Source: Silene latifolia (taxonomy: Eukaryota; Streptophyta; Magnoliopsida; Caryophyllales; Caryophyllaceae). From it: 64,000 nt of DNA. The stretch spans positions 17,227,748 to 17,291,747 of the forward strand of contig NC_133530.1 of NCBI RefSeq assembly GCF_048544455.1, written 5' to 3'. This document shows, in pieces, positions 24,301-35,035 of this stretch (within the stretch, counting starts at the first letter, position 1; each line of letters begins with the position of its first letter). A program made the translations under genes and the position numbers. The notes under the pieces are model-generated. The model was not told where the DNA came from. It did no database searches and saw only the letters and a list, made by a program, of their open reading frames with translations.

Positions 24301-25302
24301 TTAGTGAATTTGTCATTTTAGGAATGTAGAAGATGTTAGAGAATATGAGGGAGTATTTTATTATGATGAATGTGAACATTTTATTATCATGTTATAATTT
24401 TGATTATATTCACGCTTATTAATGGTCAAAGTTTTTAATCGTGATCACAAAAGTCAAATTAGGAAGATTATTTTTGGATGGCAGAGAGTATATATTACTC
24501 CTTCCAATTCATCATAATGATCCCCTTTGAGATGGGCACAATACTTAAGAAAAATGAATAAAAATGAATAAAGGACAAATGTGGGGTTTGTTGATAGGAG
24601 AGAGAGATGAATTATTAGGAGTTAAATAAGGAGTTGTGGGCCAAAACATTAAAGAAAGTAATAAAATAAGAGTAAAAGAGTTGTGTGGGGTTTGGTAATA
24701 GGAGAGAGGGATAATAAATAAAATAAAAGTAAAAGTTACCAAAAAAAAAAAATGGGAACATTACTTGAATAATCCGTTTCGGGAAAGAGGGAACATTATA
24801 GCGAATTGAAGGGAGTATATAATAAGACATGAAACGCGTGTAGCAGAAATTCTAAAACGATTGACTTACGTCCAGTTTCATGAGCGACATTGGCAAAGAA
24901 AGCGGCAATTTCCCTTTTCGAGTCATCACTAGAACCGGTCGTACCAAAATCCGGGTAACCCGAAATAGCATTAAGAAATGCATCTCTTGTATAAAAGTTT
25001 TTCCCAGGACAAGAATCCCCAGCTTGGCTAATAATCCCATCAAAAAACGACTGGGTCACGACATCCGATACTGATACACCACTACTCCCGGTAGGTGCAC
25101 CGGATGGTGTGTCACAAGGACCGGACCTACATCCGGTACCACAATAGGCGTCTCCCGAGCCACAATACCCGTATTGGCTACAACATAGGCTCGGGTCGCA
25201 CCCACAATTTTGAGCAAATAATGTTATGGGAAATGAAGAAATTAAAATGGTTAAAATTAATGTGACTATGGTTTGCTTTAGTGTAAATGTCATTTGTGAC
25301 AT
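21321..25302 (-). CDS. Class IV chitinase (GH19, chitin-binding)
   Basis: Two exons: complement(24870-25302) and complement(21321-21733), 281 aa, the usual class IV length. Residues 1-30 are a signal peptide; 31-63 a hevein-type chitin-binding domain ([24 protein letters not shown]); then a short Ser/Gly/Pro linker and a GH19 catalytic domain with the HETG motif at 141-144 (general acid Glu142), [16 protein letters not shown] and a C-terminal VDPGQNLSC. It cleaves chitin in the apoplast; class IV enzymes act in defence and in somatic embryo development (EP3 type). The donor GGAC|GTAAGT and acceptor AACAG|GG join in frame right after HETG, the conserved intron site of the class. The 3136-bp intron is filled with transposons (see 21949-24815). 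All catalytic features look intact. Confidence 0.93.
22133..23936 (+). mobile_element. Non-autonomous Helitron in the chitinase intron
   Basis: Starts A|TCTTATATATATATATATAA and ends with hairpin CCGCGCGAAGCGCGG, GATACTAC, CTAG|T. The subterminal GGGTTGAAACGCTGTGGATGC and CACGTGTCAACCC are usual in plant Helitrons. Both flanks belong to one MITE, which confirms the borders: the MITE sequence resumes exactly at 23937. No Rep/helicase. It carries a second MITE of the host family. Confidence 0.85.
22790..23172. mobile_element. Mutator-like MITE (inner, intact copy)
   Basis: 383 bp. Ends TGGTTTTTCTACGTGATACC and ATCATGTAGAAAAACCC. Perfect 9-bp target duplication TATTATATA (22781-22789, 23173-23181), the length used by Mutator transposases. 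Confidence 0.85.
24139..24353. mobile_element. Stowaway-type MITE
   Basis: TA-flanked; left CTCCCTCCTATTCACTATG, right AGAATATGAGGGAG. Inserted at the right edge of the outer Mutator-like MITE. Confidence 0.6.
24498..24815. mobile_element. Stowaway-type MITE
   Basis: TA-flanked; left CTCCTTCCAATTCATC, right GCGAATTGAAGGGAG; 318 bp, AT-rich interior. Lies in the chitinase intron about 55 bp from the exon 1 donor. Confidence 0.7.
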
Positions 25303-25359
25303 TTTTTTATATGGTTTGTTTATGTAATTATGTGGTAATGTTATATGATAGGACTAAAG

Positions 25360-25367
25360 TATTTATA
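25360..25367 (-). promoter_or_regulatory. TATA box of the chitinase gene
   Basis: TATAAATA on the minus strand, 58 bp before the ATG, implying a short 5' UTR of about 25-30 nt. Confidence 0.55.
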
Positions 25368-25468
25368 AGAGAATGTAATATAGATAGTTGGTAAGAAAGT
25401 CTTTTTATAATTGATTATATGATTGAAATTTTGTAGTAATGGCTTTGACCACATATTCTCATTTATGA

Positions 25469-25626
25469 GGGCATATCCGTCGCAAGTTTGTGACGGGCCA
25501 AATACTACTCATATGGGGTAGATAAGACAAAAGCAGAGTGTCTGGAGAGTACTGTAGCAATCTGTTTTGTATTATCTACCGATATGAATAGTTTTTGACC
25601 CGTCGCAAGTTTATAATGGATATATC
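25469..25626. mobile_element. MITE of the TATCCGTC family
   Basis: Left GGGCATATCCGTCGCAAGTT and right CCCGTCGCAAGTTTATAATG form inverted ends; the interior has GTAGATAAGAC and its inverted partner TTATCTACC. A second partial end (TATATCCGTCACAGGG) follows to 25643. Same family as 16868 and 62000. Confidence 0.65.
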
Positions 25627-25881
25627 TATATCCGTCACAGGGTAGACGTGTTGTATTTTGACTTGGTCTATTTATTTAGTTAGTCCTGTATTATTGTGTT
25701 GTTTTTGTGGTTTATACGTGTTTTGACTTTTATCATTCAATTGTGGGTTTCTAGTAGTAGGCAGTGCTCCACAATTGCAAATTGCATGATGGTGGCCATG
25801 GGATTAAAGATAAGAAAATCGTCTCGTATGAAACCGACTCATATGAAAGTATTGTATGTGAAAAAAATTATAAAACACATA

Positions 25882-26258
25882 GGCGGTGTTTGGTAAACGG
25901 CGGATTGGAAAATTTTCAGCATATTCAAGGCTTTTAGCATGTTTGACTCACCAATCTACTATTTTGAGTGTTTGGTAAATGACATATTGAAAGAGTAGAT
26001 TGAAGCTCAATCTACTGTTTTCCAATATGCTGCACTACCTAGCATATTCACATTAGTAGATTGTGAAATATGAATCCGTCAACAATCTACACATAAATAC
26101 AACAATCTATTAACAAAAATCTGCTAATTACCAAACAATTCTACTAAATCTGCTAATTGAAATATACTAGTCAAACCTGTTAATCTAATATGTTATTTAT
26201 AATCTGCTTGACCAATCTGCTTCTGCTAATATCAATCTGCTGATTACCAAACAGGGCC
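25882..26258. mobile_element. MITE with GGCxxTGTTTGGTAA ends (PIF/Harbinger- or hAT-like)
   Basis: 377 bp. Left GGCGGTGTTTGGTAAACGG, right GATTACCAAACAGGGCC, flanked by ATA on both sides. The interior repeats AATCTRCT motifs many times. The 3-bp duplication favours PIF/Harbinger. Confidence 0.7.
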
Positions 26259-26641
26259 ATAGTCAATTAACAAAAAAAAACTAGGAAAATAAAGTAATCA
26301 TCTACGGTGAGAGAACTCGGAGATCTTATATTAACATTATCGTAAAACCGTCTCATAGAAGAATTGGGGTAAGGCTGTAAATGTAGTGTGACCACACAAC
26401 AATAGAACAATGTATCTAGAATGAAGCTTGCTAAGTTGACTTTTGTTGTTCAACGGTAGACTTGCCTGTTACTCCTATTACTCATTTTCTCAAAGAACAC
26501 CATTTTAAGGCTACTAAAGTCATGAAAGTGGGAGTTGTGGAAACTGTTAGGGATATTGACGTGTTTATGAATGAATAACAAACGATACATTGATTATAGA
26601 TACTAGGTATAAAACCTCACAAAATTATCAAAAATTCTCAT

Positions 26642-26715
26642 TTGCAATGAACAATATCTGTCACAAGCTTGTAATGGGTCAAATAAAACCAATATGGGTA
26701 GGTAGATCAAGACAA
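26642..26715. mobile_element. Fragment of the TATCCGTC-family MITE
   Basis: CTGTCACAAGCTTGTAATGG and GGGTAGGTAGATCAAGAC match one end of the family; the other end was not found. Confidence 0.35.
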
Positions 26716-26778
26716 GCCATTGTCCAATATTGAGAATACTATTTTTTTTTCCTCCAATTTTAAAGATGAGGTTGATTC

Positions 26779-27344
26779 TGTTGGGGAAGCGTCCTGTAAA
26801 CCTGGTGTAGGAATAGAGTCTCACCCAACAACGATATTAGGATGGAACACAAACAACGATAGTAAGTAAGAGCAAATAAAATGATACGGCAATTTCTCAC
26901 GTGAAAACCCTTCTCAACTAAGGGAAAACCAAGGCTCTCTCGACAAATTAATTCACTAATAAGATATTACAAAGTTTGTAAAGTACAATCACTCACACTA
27001 GTATTATCACTTTCTCTCGAACTTTGCCTCACTCTTATTATTTCTAATGGATGTTGAACTCTCTTTTCTCTCTTCTAGAACAAGAAGTATTCTCACCAAT
27101 ATAATGTAATTTGTCTTTCTAATTTTGTGTGTATAAAACTATTAGCACCAATTGCTTTTTATACTACAAAATTCTCAAAACTTCTAATAGCTTATTAATT
27201 GTTCTCATTAAAACAATTCAATAACCTCTAATGCATTATACGTTCCACCTTGCAAAACGTAATCAACCTACGCATTTGCATTTGAAACATATACACACAT
27301 TATTTCATATTTAATGTTAGGTGTTTGGGGAGATTAACTCAACA
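26779..27344 (-). repeat. 3' LTR of the Gag-only element
   Basis: 566 bp; partner at 28763-29330. Confidence 0.9.
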
Positions 27345-28680
27345 ATTTCCTCCCTTGACCCAAAGCTCCAAACACCTCAACTATCTCAGAAAAGCGGACT
27401 TTTTTCTTTACGTCGGCTTTCATCTTCACGCTATGTCCATCCATATAGCAAATATTGTTTGTCGTCTTCCTCCCTAACATTACCAAGCTACTGCCACGAT
27501 AAACTTTGCACCACTTACCACAACCAACATATCGGTTACCTTGAGATGCCAGCACTCCTAAGGAAACGATGTTGGAACAAGCTTTAGCGACATATCTCAC
27601 ATTTTTTAAAGTTCTTATGGTGCCATCATTGAGTTTCATTCTCACACTCCCTACACCCTCAACTTTTAATTTGAGACCGTCACCAACTTTGACATGTCCA
27701 AAGGCTCCATTTGTTTGCAAAGTATCAAATGCTCCTTGGTCTCTACACACATGCACGGAGGCAGCCGAATCCATTAACCATTTTTCTTGACATTCCACCT
27801 CATCTTGAGTAGTCAAGAATATGCCTTCATCATCACTACTATTACCACACACTAAATTGGAAGAACCACCTACATCATCAACCTTAGCCTTGCCCAACTT
27901 TTCTCTTAAAGACTTCACACTTTTCAGGTCTTCCTTCATTATTGGACAATTTCGTTGAATATGACCTTTCTCATGACAATAGTAGCACTCCACACTATCC
28001 ATGTCCCTCGCGCGCGATTTCGATCTACTTCTTTGGCCATTTCCATGTCTGTGTGATCCTCTCCCTCTTTCACAACCATCTGCCACTAGTGCCCCATCAT
28101 TTGATGATGCATTTCCATCTATTTTTGCCATCATCCTTTCATTTTCTCTCACCACAGTTATTGCTTCATCCAACGAGATCTTCTCTTTACCCACGAGCAT
28201 CGTCATCACAATAGGTCTAAAAATTTTCGGCAATGAAGCCAATAACAAGAGAGATTGCTCTTGATCCGTTATCTTCTCATCGGCATTCAAGAGTTGACAC
28301 ACTAACTGGTTGAATTTATTTATGTGGTCTTGCAAATTTGTATCACCCTCCTCCATCTTGAGTTGATACAACTCCCATCGCAAACATAATCGATTGGTGA
28401 GCGACTTTGACGCATACATGCCTTGTAACTTCTCTAACAAGGCCTTCGGCTCCTTCTCGCTCAAAAGATTATACTTAATCTCTGGTGCTACCGCCAACCT
28501 TATCATACTCACGGCTTTCTTTTTCTTTGACTCCCAATTAGACTCACTCATCTCTAATGGCTTAGTCAATTCTAAAGCCTCATCAAGACTCGACTGGACT
28601 AGCAAGTCTTCCACTGTACTTTTCAACACCATAAAATTCATCTTCCCATCAAACAATGGAACATGAAATTTCTCCGCCAT
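27334..28680 (-). CDS. Retrotransposon Gag with CCHC knuckle and protease-like tail
   Basis: 448 aa from ATG at 28680 (MAEKFHVPLFDGKMNF), about 80 bases downstream of the primer binding site on the minus strand; the stop falls just inside the 3' LTR. The N-terminal two-thirds is a Copia Gag (UBN2/DUF4219-like, LLEKLQGMYASKSLTNRLCL). Then come a basic stretch, a zinc knuckle CYYCHEKGHIQRNC and a segment resembling the Copia protease region (WLMDSAASVHVC). It would package RNA into particles, with the enzymes supplied by a partner element. The frame is open throughout. Confidence 0.85.
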   Translation of the reverse strand: MAEKFHVPLFDGKMNFMVLKSTVEDLLVQSSLDEALELTKPLEMSESNWESKKKKAVSMIRLAVAPEIKYNLLSEKEPKALLEKLQGMYASKSLTNRLCLRWELYQLKMEEGDTNLQDHINKFNQLVCQLLNADEKITDQEQSLLLLASLPKIFRPIVMTMLVGKEKISLDEAITVVRENERMMAKIDGNASSNDGALVADGCERGRGSHRHGNGQRSRSKSRARDMDSVECYYCHEKGHIQRNCPIMKEDLKSVKSLREKLGKAKVDDVGGSSNLVCGNSSDDEGIFLTTQDEVECQEKWLMDSAASVHVCRDQGAFDTLQTNGAFGHVKVGDGLKLKVEGVGSVRMKLNDGTIRTLKNVRYVAKACSNIVSLGVLASQGNRYVGCGKWCKVYRGSSLVMLGRKTTNNICYMDGHSVKMKADVKKKVRFSEIVEVFGALGQGRKLLS

Positions 28681-28762
28681 CTTACTTACGATAAATATAT
28701 ATTTCTCCCTAAATCGAAATCTCCCACACCTCCCAGTATACAGAACCTGGCTCTGATACCAC

Positions 28763-29330
28763 TGTTGAGGAAGCGTCCTGTAAACCTGGTTTAGGAATAG
28801 AGTCTCACCCAACAACGATATTAGGATGGAACACAAACAACGATAGTAAGTAAGAGCAAATACAATGACACCGCAATTTCTCACGTGGAAACCCTTCTCA
28901 ACTGAGGGAAAACCACGGCTCTCTTGACAAATTAATTCACTAATAAGATATTACAAAGTTTGTAAAGTACAATCACTCACACTAGTATTGTCACTTTCTC
29001 TCGAACTTTGCCTCACTATTATTATTTCTAATGGATGTTGAACACTCTCTTTTTTCTCTTCTAGAACAAGAAGTATTCTCACCAATATAATGTAATTTGT
29101 CTTTCTAATTTTGTGTGTATAAAACTATTAGCACCAATTGCTTTTTATACTACAAAATTCTCAAAACTTCTAATAGCTTATTAATTGTTCTCATTAAAAC
29201 AATTCAATAACCTCTAATGCATTATACGTTCCACCTTGCAAAACGTAATCAACTTACGCATTTGCATTTGAAACATATACACACATTATTTCATATTTAA
29301 TGTTAGGAGTTTGGGGAGATTAACTCAACA
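28763..29330 (-). repeat. 5' LTR of the Gag-only element
   Basis: 568 bp; abuts the primer binding site at 28747-28760. Confidence 0.9.
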
Positions 29331-29335
29331 GATTC

Positions 29336-30610
29336 TTGAAAAACTCTAAAAAATTTAGAAGAAAAAATGATTTTGGATTTGGAGAATTAAAGAGAAGGTA
29401 TCTTATAATTTAACCCTTTTTATTGTCAAAAAAATGCAAAAGATTTTTTTTCAAATTTTAGATATAGCTCCGTTAGATGAGTCATTAAATGTATAATTCG
29501 TAGAAACTAAATCTTAATAGCATGGTAATATTTTATTTTAATTCAATGGCCCGCTAAAATATAAATAAAGGACTAAATGGATGGGTCATGGGCCTATCAT
29601 TGTAGTGAATTCTTTAAAATTAAAAAATTAAAAAAAAAAAAAAGGGAGACATAAGGAATTGAACACAATACCTCTAATTAATTGGTAAGATGTATAACCA
29701 CTAGACTACATTACTTATTTTCTTATTTACATGTTAATAATTTTATTTAGCAAAGGACTCGAGTTAAAGCCTATATAGTATAGCCAATTTCTAATTCCAC
29801 CATCATGAGCCCCTTCTAGACTTGGGCCCTTGTCATTTGCCCATGTAACCACCCCTTAGGGCCGGCCCTACTTTCTAAACATTCTGATTTTTGACTTATC
29901 TACTCATGTAGGTCATATTTGACCCGATATAAACTTTGTACGAAGATACCCATCATAAGGGAGAGTTACCGAGGCAAGGATGATAATTATATGAGACCTA
30001 CTACAAATAAAAATTTGGGTCATTAATAACTAAAATAGATCCCGTGCTACAACACGGTATTATTTAGATGTCATTGTTGGAGATGTTTGTACTAAAGTAT
30101 GAATTATTAGTTTCAACTTATTTTCAGTTTGTTGAGGGGTCATATTGATAATATTTCGTATTCGAAAAAATAAAATAGAAAGATCAACACTGTTGATACG
30201 AATAAATTAATGAATTTTACTTGCATTACTTTGTCAACTTTATTTTAGAAAATAAATGTTATTATATCATTATATTCATTAAATGCATTAATCTCGTGAG
30301 ATTTATATCAAATCGGATAAAATATGTATTTGTAATAAACTTTGGTATTCATATTTTATCTTAATACATATAAAGATTGAGCCGAATTTAACAGTTAGTC
30401 ATGAATACTACATTTTTTTATATCATATTTTCGAAACTTTTAGATTAAAATCTCTTACAAAAACAATTAACAAATGTTATATTTCTTTCATCTCATCTGA
30501 TTGTTTAGCTTTGATTATAGAATCTCTCAGAAATAATAAAAAAAAGGGTAAATAAATGACCGTCACGAAGAGGCTACGAACAACAAATTACCATTTCTAA
30601 TTTAAAGTCG
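29336..30610. other. Intergenic, AT-rich
   Basis: No gene seen. It holds a SINE-like piece (29641-29714), a MITE-family scrap near 29890-29970 (CTTATCTACTCATGTAGGTC, TTTGACCCG) and a small hairpin CCGTGCTACAACACGG at about 30043 like those in Helitron ends, but without a CTRR end in register. Confidence 0.5.
29641..29714 (-). mobile_element. SINE or tRNA-like fragment
   Basis: On the minus strand: A box-like TAGTCTAGTGGTTATACATC, then B box-like GTGTTCAATTCC and an oligo(T)/A-rich end. No clear target duplication; no cloverleaf that I can draw. Confidence 0.4.
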
Positions 30611-30624
30611 TCTTAACTTAAAAA

Positions 30625-31160
30625 TAGGGCTGAGAATCGGTCCAAGACCGGACCGAACCAGACCAAACCGGACCGGACCGAAGACCGAAAATAAAAATTT
30701 AATGGACCGAAGACCGGACCTAAAACTTTCGGTCTTGGACCGGACCAAACCCGAAATATTTGGTCCGGTCCGGTCTTGGACCGAAATGGACCTAAAATTA
30801 ATTTTTTCACTATTTTGTATACGATAATTACATTTTAATTCCACTAAATAAAATGCATTTAAATAATTAATTGACTCTTTCTATGAAAATCATTGACAAT
30901 ACTAATTTATAAAGTCTTTTGAAGATAAAATATTAATTTTATTCATAATATTTTAATGTTGCGTCATTAAAAACATGAAATTTGGTCCATTCGGTCCGGA
31001 CCTAAATTAACCGGTCTTGGACCGGACCGGACCGAAGACCAAACCTTGAAAAAATGAGGACCGAGGACCGGACCAAAATAATTCGGTCCGGGTTTGGTCC
31101 AAACCAAATGGTCCGGTCCGGTCCATTTTTCCGGTCCGGACCTAAATTTGCTCACCCCTA
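30625..31160. mobile_element. hAT-type MITE packed with GGACCGGACCGAAGACC repeats
   Basis: 536 bp with a perfect 8-bp duplication CTTAAAAA (30617-30624, 31161-31168). Ends TAGGGCTGAGAATCGGTCC and (inverted) TAGGGGTGAGCAAATTTAGG. Both halves contain many iterations of GGACCGGACC/GGTCCGGTCC in opposite orientation around an AT-rich core, so a single strand could fold back. Confidence 0.8.
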
Positions 31161-31687
31161 CTTAAAAACACTCTCACTCCTGATTATAGAACCTCTCACA
31201 AATATTATTGCAAAATATTTTAGGGAGATACTTAATCTTTTTAAAATATCAGTATGTTATCTTTTTTATTTTATTATTTTGTAAGATATTATGAATATCT
31301 TTGATATTTTCAACGTGGCACAACTCTCTTTGTCAATCAATGCAGTATCCTTGATTTATTCCATGTGGGACCACTCTTTGTCAATCAAGTAAGCGGGAAA
31401 ATATTAAGGAACTCTTAATCTTTTAGTTTATTGAGGATTAATAATAAAAAAAATTAGGAAAAATAAAGAAAACAAAAAAATAGAAAATGGCAAAAAAATC
31501 ATAATAATAACAATAATCGTGGCAAAATATTAATAAACTTGAATAGTTGCGACAAATTCATAATAATAACAATAAAACGTGGCTAAATTCTGTTAAATTG
31601 TGGTAAAGATGAATTCTATAAGGGGTCGTTTGGTTATTCACTAAATTACACGGGGACTTTGATTCATGTGAATTGTAAAATGGGTAG

Positions 31688-32215
31688 GCATCTTCAGCCT
31701 CTAAGGGGCCGATTATCACATATCTTGATGCTGCGTTTTTTCACAACATTTTTACCAAGACGATGTTAGGTGTCATTGGTCGTTTTAGGGATGGTAGGGT
31801 GTTGTTTGCGAGGTATTGTGAGATCGATTTGAATCTCCTGTACCCGGAGCAAAGTTTGCCTTCAAAGTTTAAAGTATTTAGGAAAGAATGTGATGCTCCA
31901 ACGGCAGAACTGTCGGCCATTTGTTATGCCACTTTGCTGGCTCTTGAACATTCCGTGGCGGAATGTCAGTTTGTCACTGATTCCATGACCTCTTACACAA
32001 TGTTGTATATAAATGACAAGAACCATTTCAAACGTTGGTCTGAGAGTCTTTTAGGAATCACGGTCAAACAGATTTGGTTGACAAATCCACGATTTAAGGT
32101 TTTTTATCAGGTAAAAGGTGAACACAACAAGATTACACATCATCTATCAAAACTTGGATCATATGATCATCAAGACAATTCTCGGGTCTTCATTCAAGGT
32201 TTAATTAGGTCATAA
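31688..32215 (+). CDS. RNase H-like domain ORF, partial
   Basis: The frame is open from 31688 and coding-like before the first ATG at 31763. Residues resemble an RNase H fold of the RVT_3 kind: a first strand with Asp (PIITYLDAAF), GVIGRFRDGRVLFARY, a helix with Glu (PTAELSAICYATLLALEHS), a strand with Asp (CQFVTDSM) and a C-terminal KGEHNKITHHLSKLGS. This spacing matches the acidic active-site order D-E-D. Such domains occur as stand-alone plant proteins and at the C-terminus of LINEs. No reverse transcriptase is nearby, so I cannot tell a host gene exon from an old LINE piece. Confidence 0.4.
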   Translation, partial: ASSASKGPIITYLDAAFFHNIFTKTMLGVIGRFRDGRVLFARYCEIDLNLLYPEQSLPSKFKVFRKECDAPTAELSAICYATLLALEHSVAECQFVTDSMTSYTMLYINDKNHFKRWSESLLGITVKQIWLTNPRFKVFYQVKGEHNKITHHLSKLGSYDHQDNSRVFIQGLIRS

Positions 32216-32236
32216 AGTTTAGACTTTGCTAGGATT

Positions 32237-32548
32237 ATGTCCGTGGTAGTGAAGATTAGTAACGTGTCCGTTGGTAAAGTGGAGCCCGGAATATTATTGG
32301 ACGAGTGGTTAGAGGAGTGTAGGAGTTATGTTGTTGGTATAATAATGTACCATAACATGCTTCCGTCGGATGAGGAGAAGAATGTGCAATCGTTTGTGAA
32401 CTCTAGGAAATTTTTCTTTGCTGGGAGGATGTCTTTCTTAGTGAAGACTCAACCCTTTGTTGGTGCTTTGGGTAATGAGTCGCTTTTCATGAAATGGTTT
32501 GAAGAATCTTCAAGACTCATCAGGAATCAAAACAAGAAGACTGTGTAA
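32237..32548 (+). CDS. Hypothetical 103-aa ORF after the RNase H-like ORF
   Basis: Starts 21 bases after the stop of the preceding ORF. Mixed composition (LLDEWLEECRSYVVGIIMYH, FVNSRKFFFAGRMSF) looks more like protein than noise, but I recognise no domain. It may be the remaining part of the same captured or decayed gene. Low certainty. Confidence 0.25.
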   Translation: MSVVVKISNVSVGKVEPGILLDEWLEECRSYVVGIIMYHNMLPSDEEKNVQSFVNSRKFFFAGRMSFLVKTQPFVGALGNESLFMKWFEESSRLIRNQNKKTV

Positions 32549-32646
32549 TAGTTGTGATGAGTTTTATTGATGTATGTAAAGTCTAAATCTGGATGTTATT
32601 TGATTGAGAACTACTCTTTTTTTGGTGTGAAAAACCACGGAAACAA

Positions 32647-33060
32647 CTCTGTATTACTCGGCGTTTATATAACTCATTTCTATTTCTACGAAAAGTAATT
32701 GCACTTAAAGTCTTAAATTCTACTCAGTTATGCATTTCATTTTGTTGTTTTAAATTATTTTCTCAAATCAAATAAAATAATGAGAAACGTTACAAAATAA
32801 TGAATTGTTAATTTATAATCTATAAATAATATACTAAAAACTAGAACTCTATAAATACCGTGCATGTAATGCACGGAGTCTACACTATTTGTTATTTAAT
32901 TGTCAAGTACTCTGTATTATTTTGAGTTTATATAACTCATTTCTAATTTTATGAAAAGTCCTTACAAATTAATTTAGTATTTAATATTTCAATGATAAAT
33001 CATCGTGCACTTGAAATCTTGAATTCTACTTGGTTACGTATTTTATTATATTTAATATCA
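32647..33060. repeat. Imperfect duplication around a Helitron-like end
   Basis: CTCTGTATTACTCGGCGTTT..ATAACTCATTTCTA (from 32649) and CTCTGTATTATTTTGAGTTT..ATAACTCATTTCTA (from 32910) start two similar ~150-bp blocks, both going on to CTTAAAGTCTTAAATTCTAC or CTTGAAATCTTGAATTCTAC. Confidence 0.5.
32841..32876 (-). mobile_element. Candidate Helitron 3' end
   Basis: On the minus strand hairpin CCGTGCATTACATGCACGG (32858-32876) is followed by 13 bases and CTAG (32841-32844) then T. I could not place the 5' end. Confidence 0.3.
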
Positions 33061-34169
33061 GTCACTCACTAATTGAGTACTAATCCATTACTCCCCACTA
33101 GATTTTATTTTCTTAGAAATATTGAGAAAACGTAAATAAAAGAGATAAAGATAATTTATATTGGATAATGGTGAATATGAATGAATCTACACCCGCTAAT
33201 TTTGATGTTACGAAATAAAGTTCTCAACTCTTGATATATGTTTGTACCAAAAAAAAAAGGGCCTCTTGATATATGTATTGTCTTAGCTACAAATTACATA
33301 AATCATTTTAACGATCTGTTTTTACCAAAAATGCATACTGATTTAATAATCAAGGAAAAAAAATGTTATTTTTGCTTATTTAAGGGAGCCAATATCGAGA
33401 AACTATTGTATCGGAAATTTATCTATCCTCGTATAATCGCATTAGAAATCTACATAATATAAAAGTCAAGTATTTTCCTGCATTCTGATTGATTGATGAG
33501 TTTAGGAATATAATCTACATATGGGTCCCGCCATGTTATGCCAATTAATTACCCTCTCTCCTCAACTCAATTCATATTCTAATGGGTTATTTAATACCGT
33601 AACAATACTCTAAACTATTGAAGGCTTCTTAAAATACTCTGGACTTTATTTTAACTACCAATATACCCAATTATCATAGGGTTATTTAATGTAAATACTC
33701 TAAACTATAGGTGGTGTTCTCAAAATACTATGAACTTTAATAAATCTCAAAATAAACCCAACTTTTAATACTCTCTTCTCAAAATGATATCGGGTGACCG
33801 ACTACCTGATAAACAAGTCATTGTCTATTTTTATTCATTACCTTCCTTCATCTTCATCCCTTACCTTAGTTATCTTCATCCCCTACCTTAAACCACCTAT
33901 ACCATCCACAACCCTTCAACGCCTCAATTCACCACTAAAATCCACCACTGAAACCCTAACATAACCGCATGCCACTCTCCCCGATCTGCCACCGACCAAC
34001 GCAAGCTCATCGTCGCCACAAGCACTGCCCCCTTTACTTCCCCTTTTAATCTTGAAGGTTTGATACTATAAAACATCAAAATAATCAATTAAACCAACTT
34101 TCCACCAATAAACAACACGAAAAATCGACAACACCTGGCCTACGCAAATTCCAAAGATCTCGCCTTCTT

Positions 34170-34275
34170 CAATTTCAATTTCTTTCAACTATTTGTCGAT
34201 CTCATTTTTTCCAATTACAAATTCTTCAACTATTTGTCGATCTCATTTTTTCCAATTACAAATTCTTTCAACTAA
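34170..34275. repeat. Tandem duplication of ~43 bp inside element B
   Basis: TTCAACTATTTGTCGATCTC followed by ATTTTTTCCAATTACAAATT occurs twice in direct succession. Confidence 0.8.
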
Positions 34276-35035
34276 TTAAATTAACAACTTCTCAAATTCA
34301 CAAACTCATAAGCATCTAAATTTACATTACCACGCAGGAGCATCAATTTCACGAGTCTGCTATTGAGTACCGTATATATCATACGGTTTAGGTTTCGATT
34401 TCGGAGTTGGTTTGAGGTTCTGAAATCCGGGTTTTTTGGGTGGATTCATAGGTTATTGGGTCTGAATTTGAGGTGGTTGTTGCTTTACATTTGATGATTG
34501 TGAATTTTGAGAAGTGAGGTTTGTAAGGAAGGTCGAATTTGGAAGTGCAACACTCACGTTAAGCCGCCAACGCCACCCGCATCCGTTGTGCACCATCATC
34601 AAACAAAGCTCAGAGCACATTCATCAACACCAACCTGACACCATCTTCAACTATCAAGCACATTTACGTCTTGAACCGCCTTGAACCGCCATTTCAATTT
34701 TAAAACCCTAGATCCCCATTTCAATTTGGGGGTAAATTTCAATTTGATACAACTAACAATAAAATTTGCAGAAATGTTGGGAGAGGTCTTAATATTTTTG
34801 AGCACGATAAAAGCTCTTTCTAATTTGTTTTCAAGGTACCTGTTGTGATTCACTCATTTGGTATTGTAGGTTTGTACTATCATATATTTAATTAGTTAAT
34901 TAGTGTTTGCTTTGTGTTTTTGATTGATTTTTTTTTTTTGTTTTTTTTGCAATTTAAAGTGAGTTTTCCAGATTTTTTAGTATAGGGAGGAGAAGATGAT
35001 GAAGATCATCTATGATGACAAATGTGAGACCTTTT

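Larger units (their letters stand above)
26779..29330 (-). mobile_element. Gag-only LTR retrotransposon (TR-GAG type), Copia-like
   Basis: LTRs 26779-27344 and 28763-29330, beginning TGTTGRGGAAGCG and ending AACTCAACA, nearly identical and flanked by GATTC (26774-26778, 29331-29335). The primer binding site, minus strand TGGTATCAGAGCC, abuts the right LTR, and purine-rich AAGGGAGGAAAT abuts the left one. The 1.4 kb interior is filled by one open frame for Gag plus a protease-like segment, with no integrase, reverse transcriptase or RNase H. It is a compact non-autonomous element that looks whole for its type and is young. Confidence 0.92.

Noticed and set aside
30040-30065. Hairpin CCGTGCTACAACACGG as a Helitron terminus
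   Set aside because: No CTRR at the required distance on either strand.
34371-34560. Captured host gene fragment (Pack-MULE) in Mutator-like element B
   Set aside because: Style hints at transcribed sequence, but no ORF or recognisable domain supports capture.
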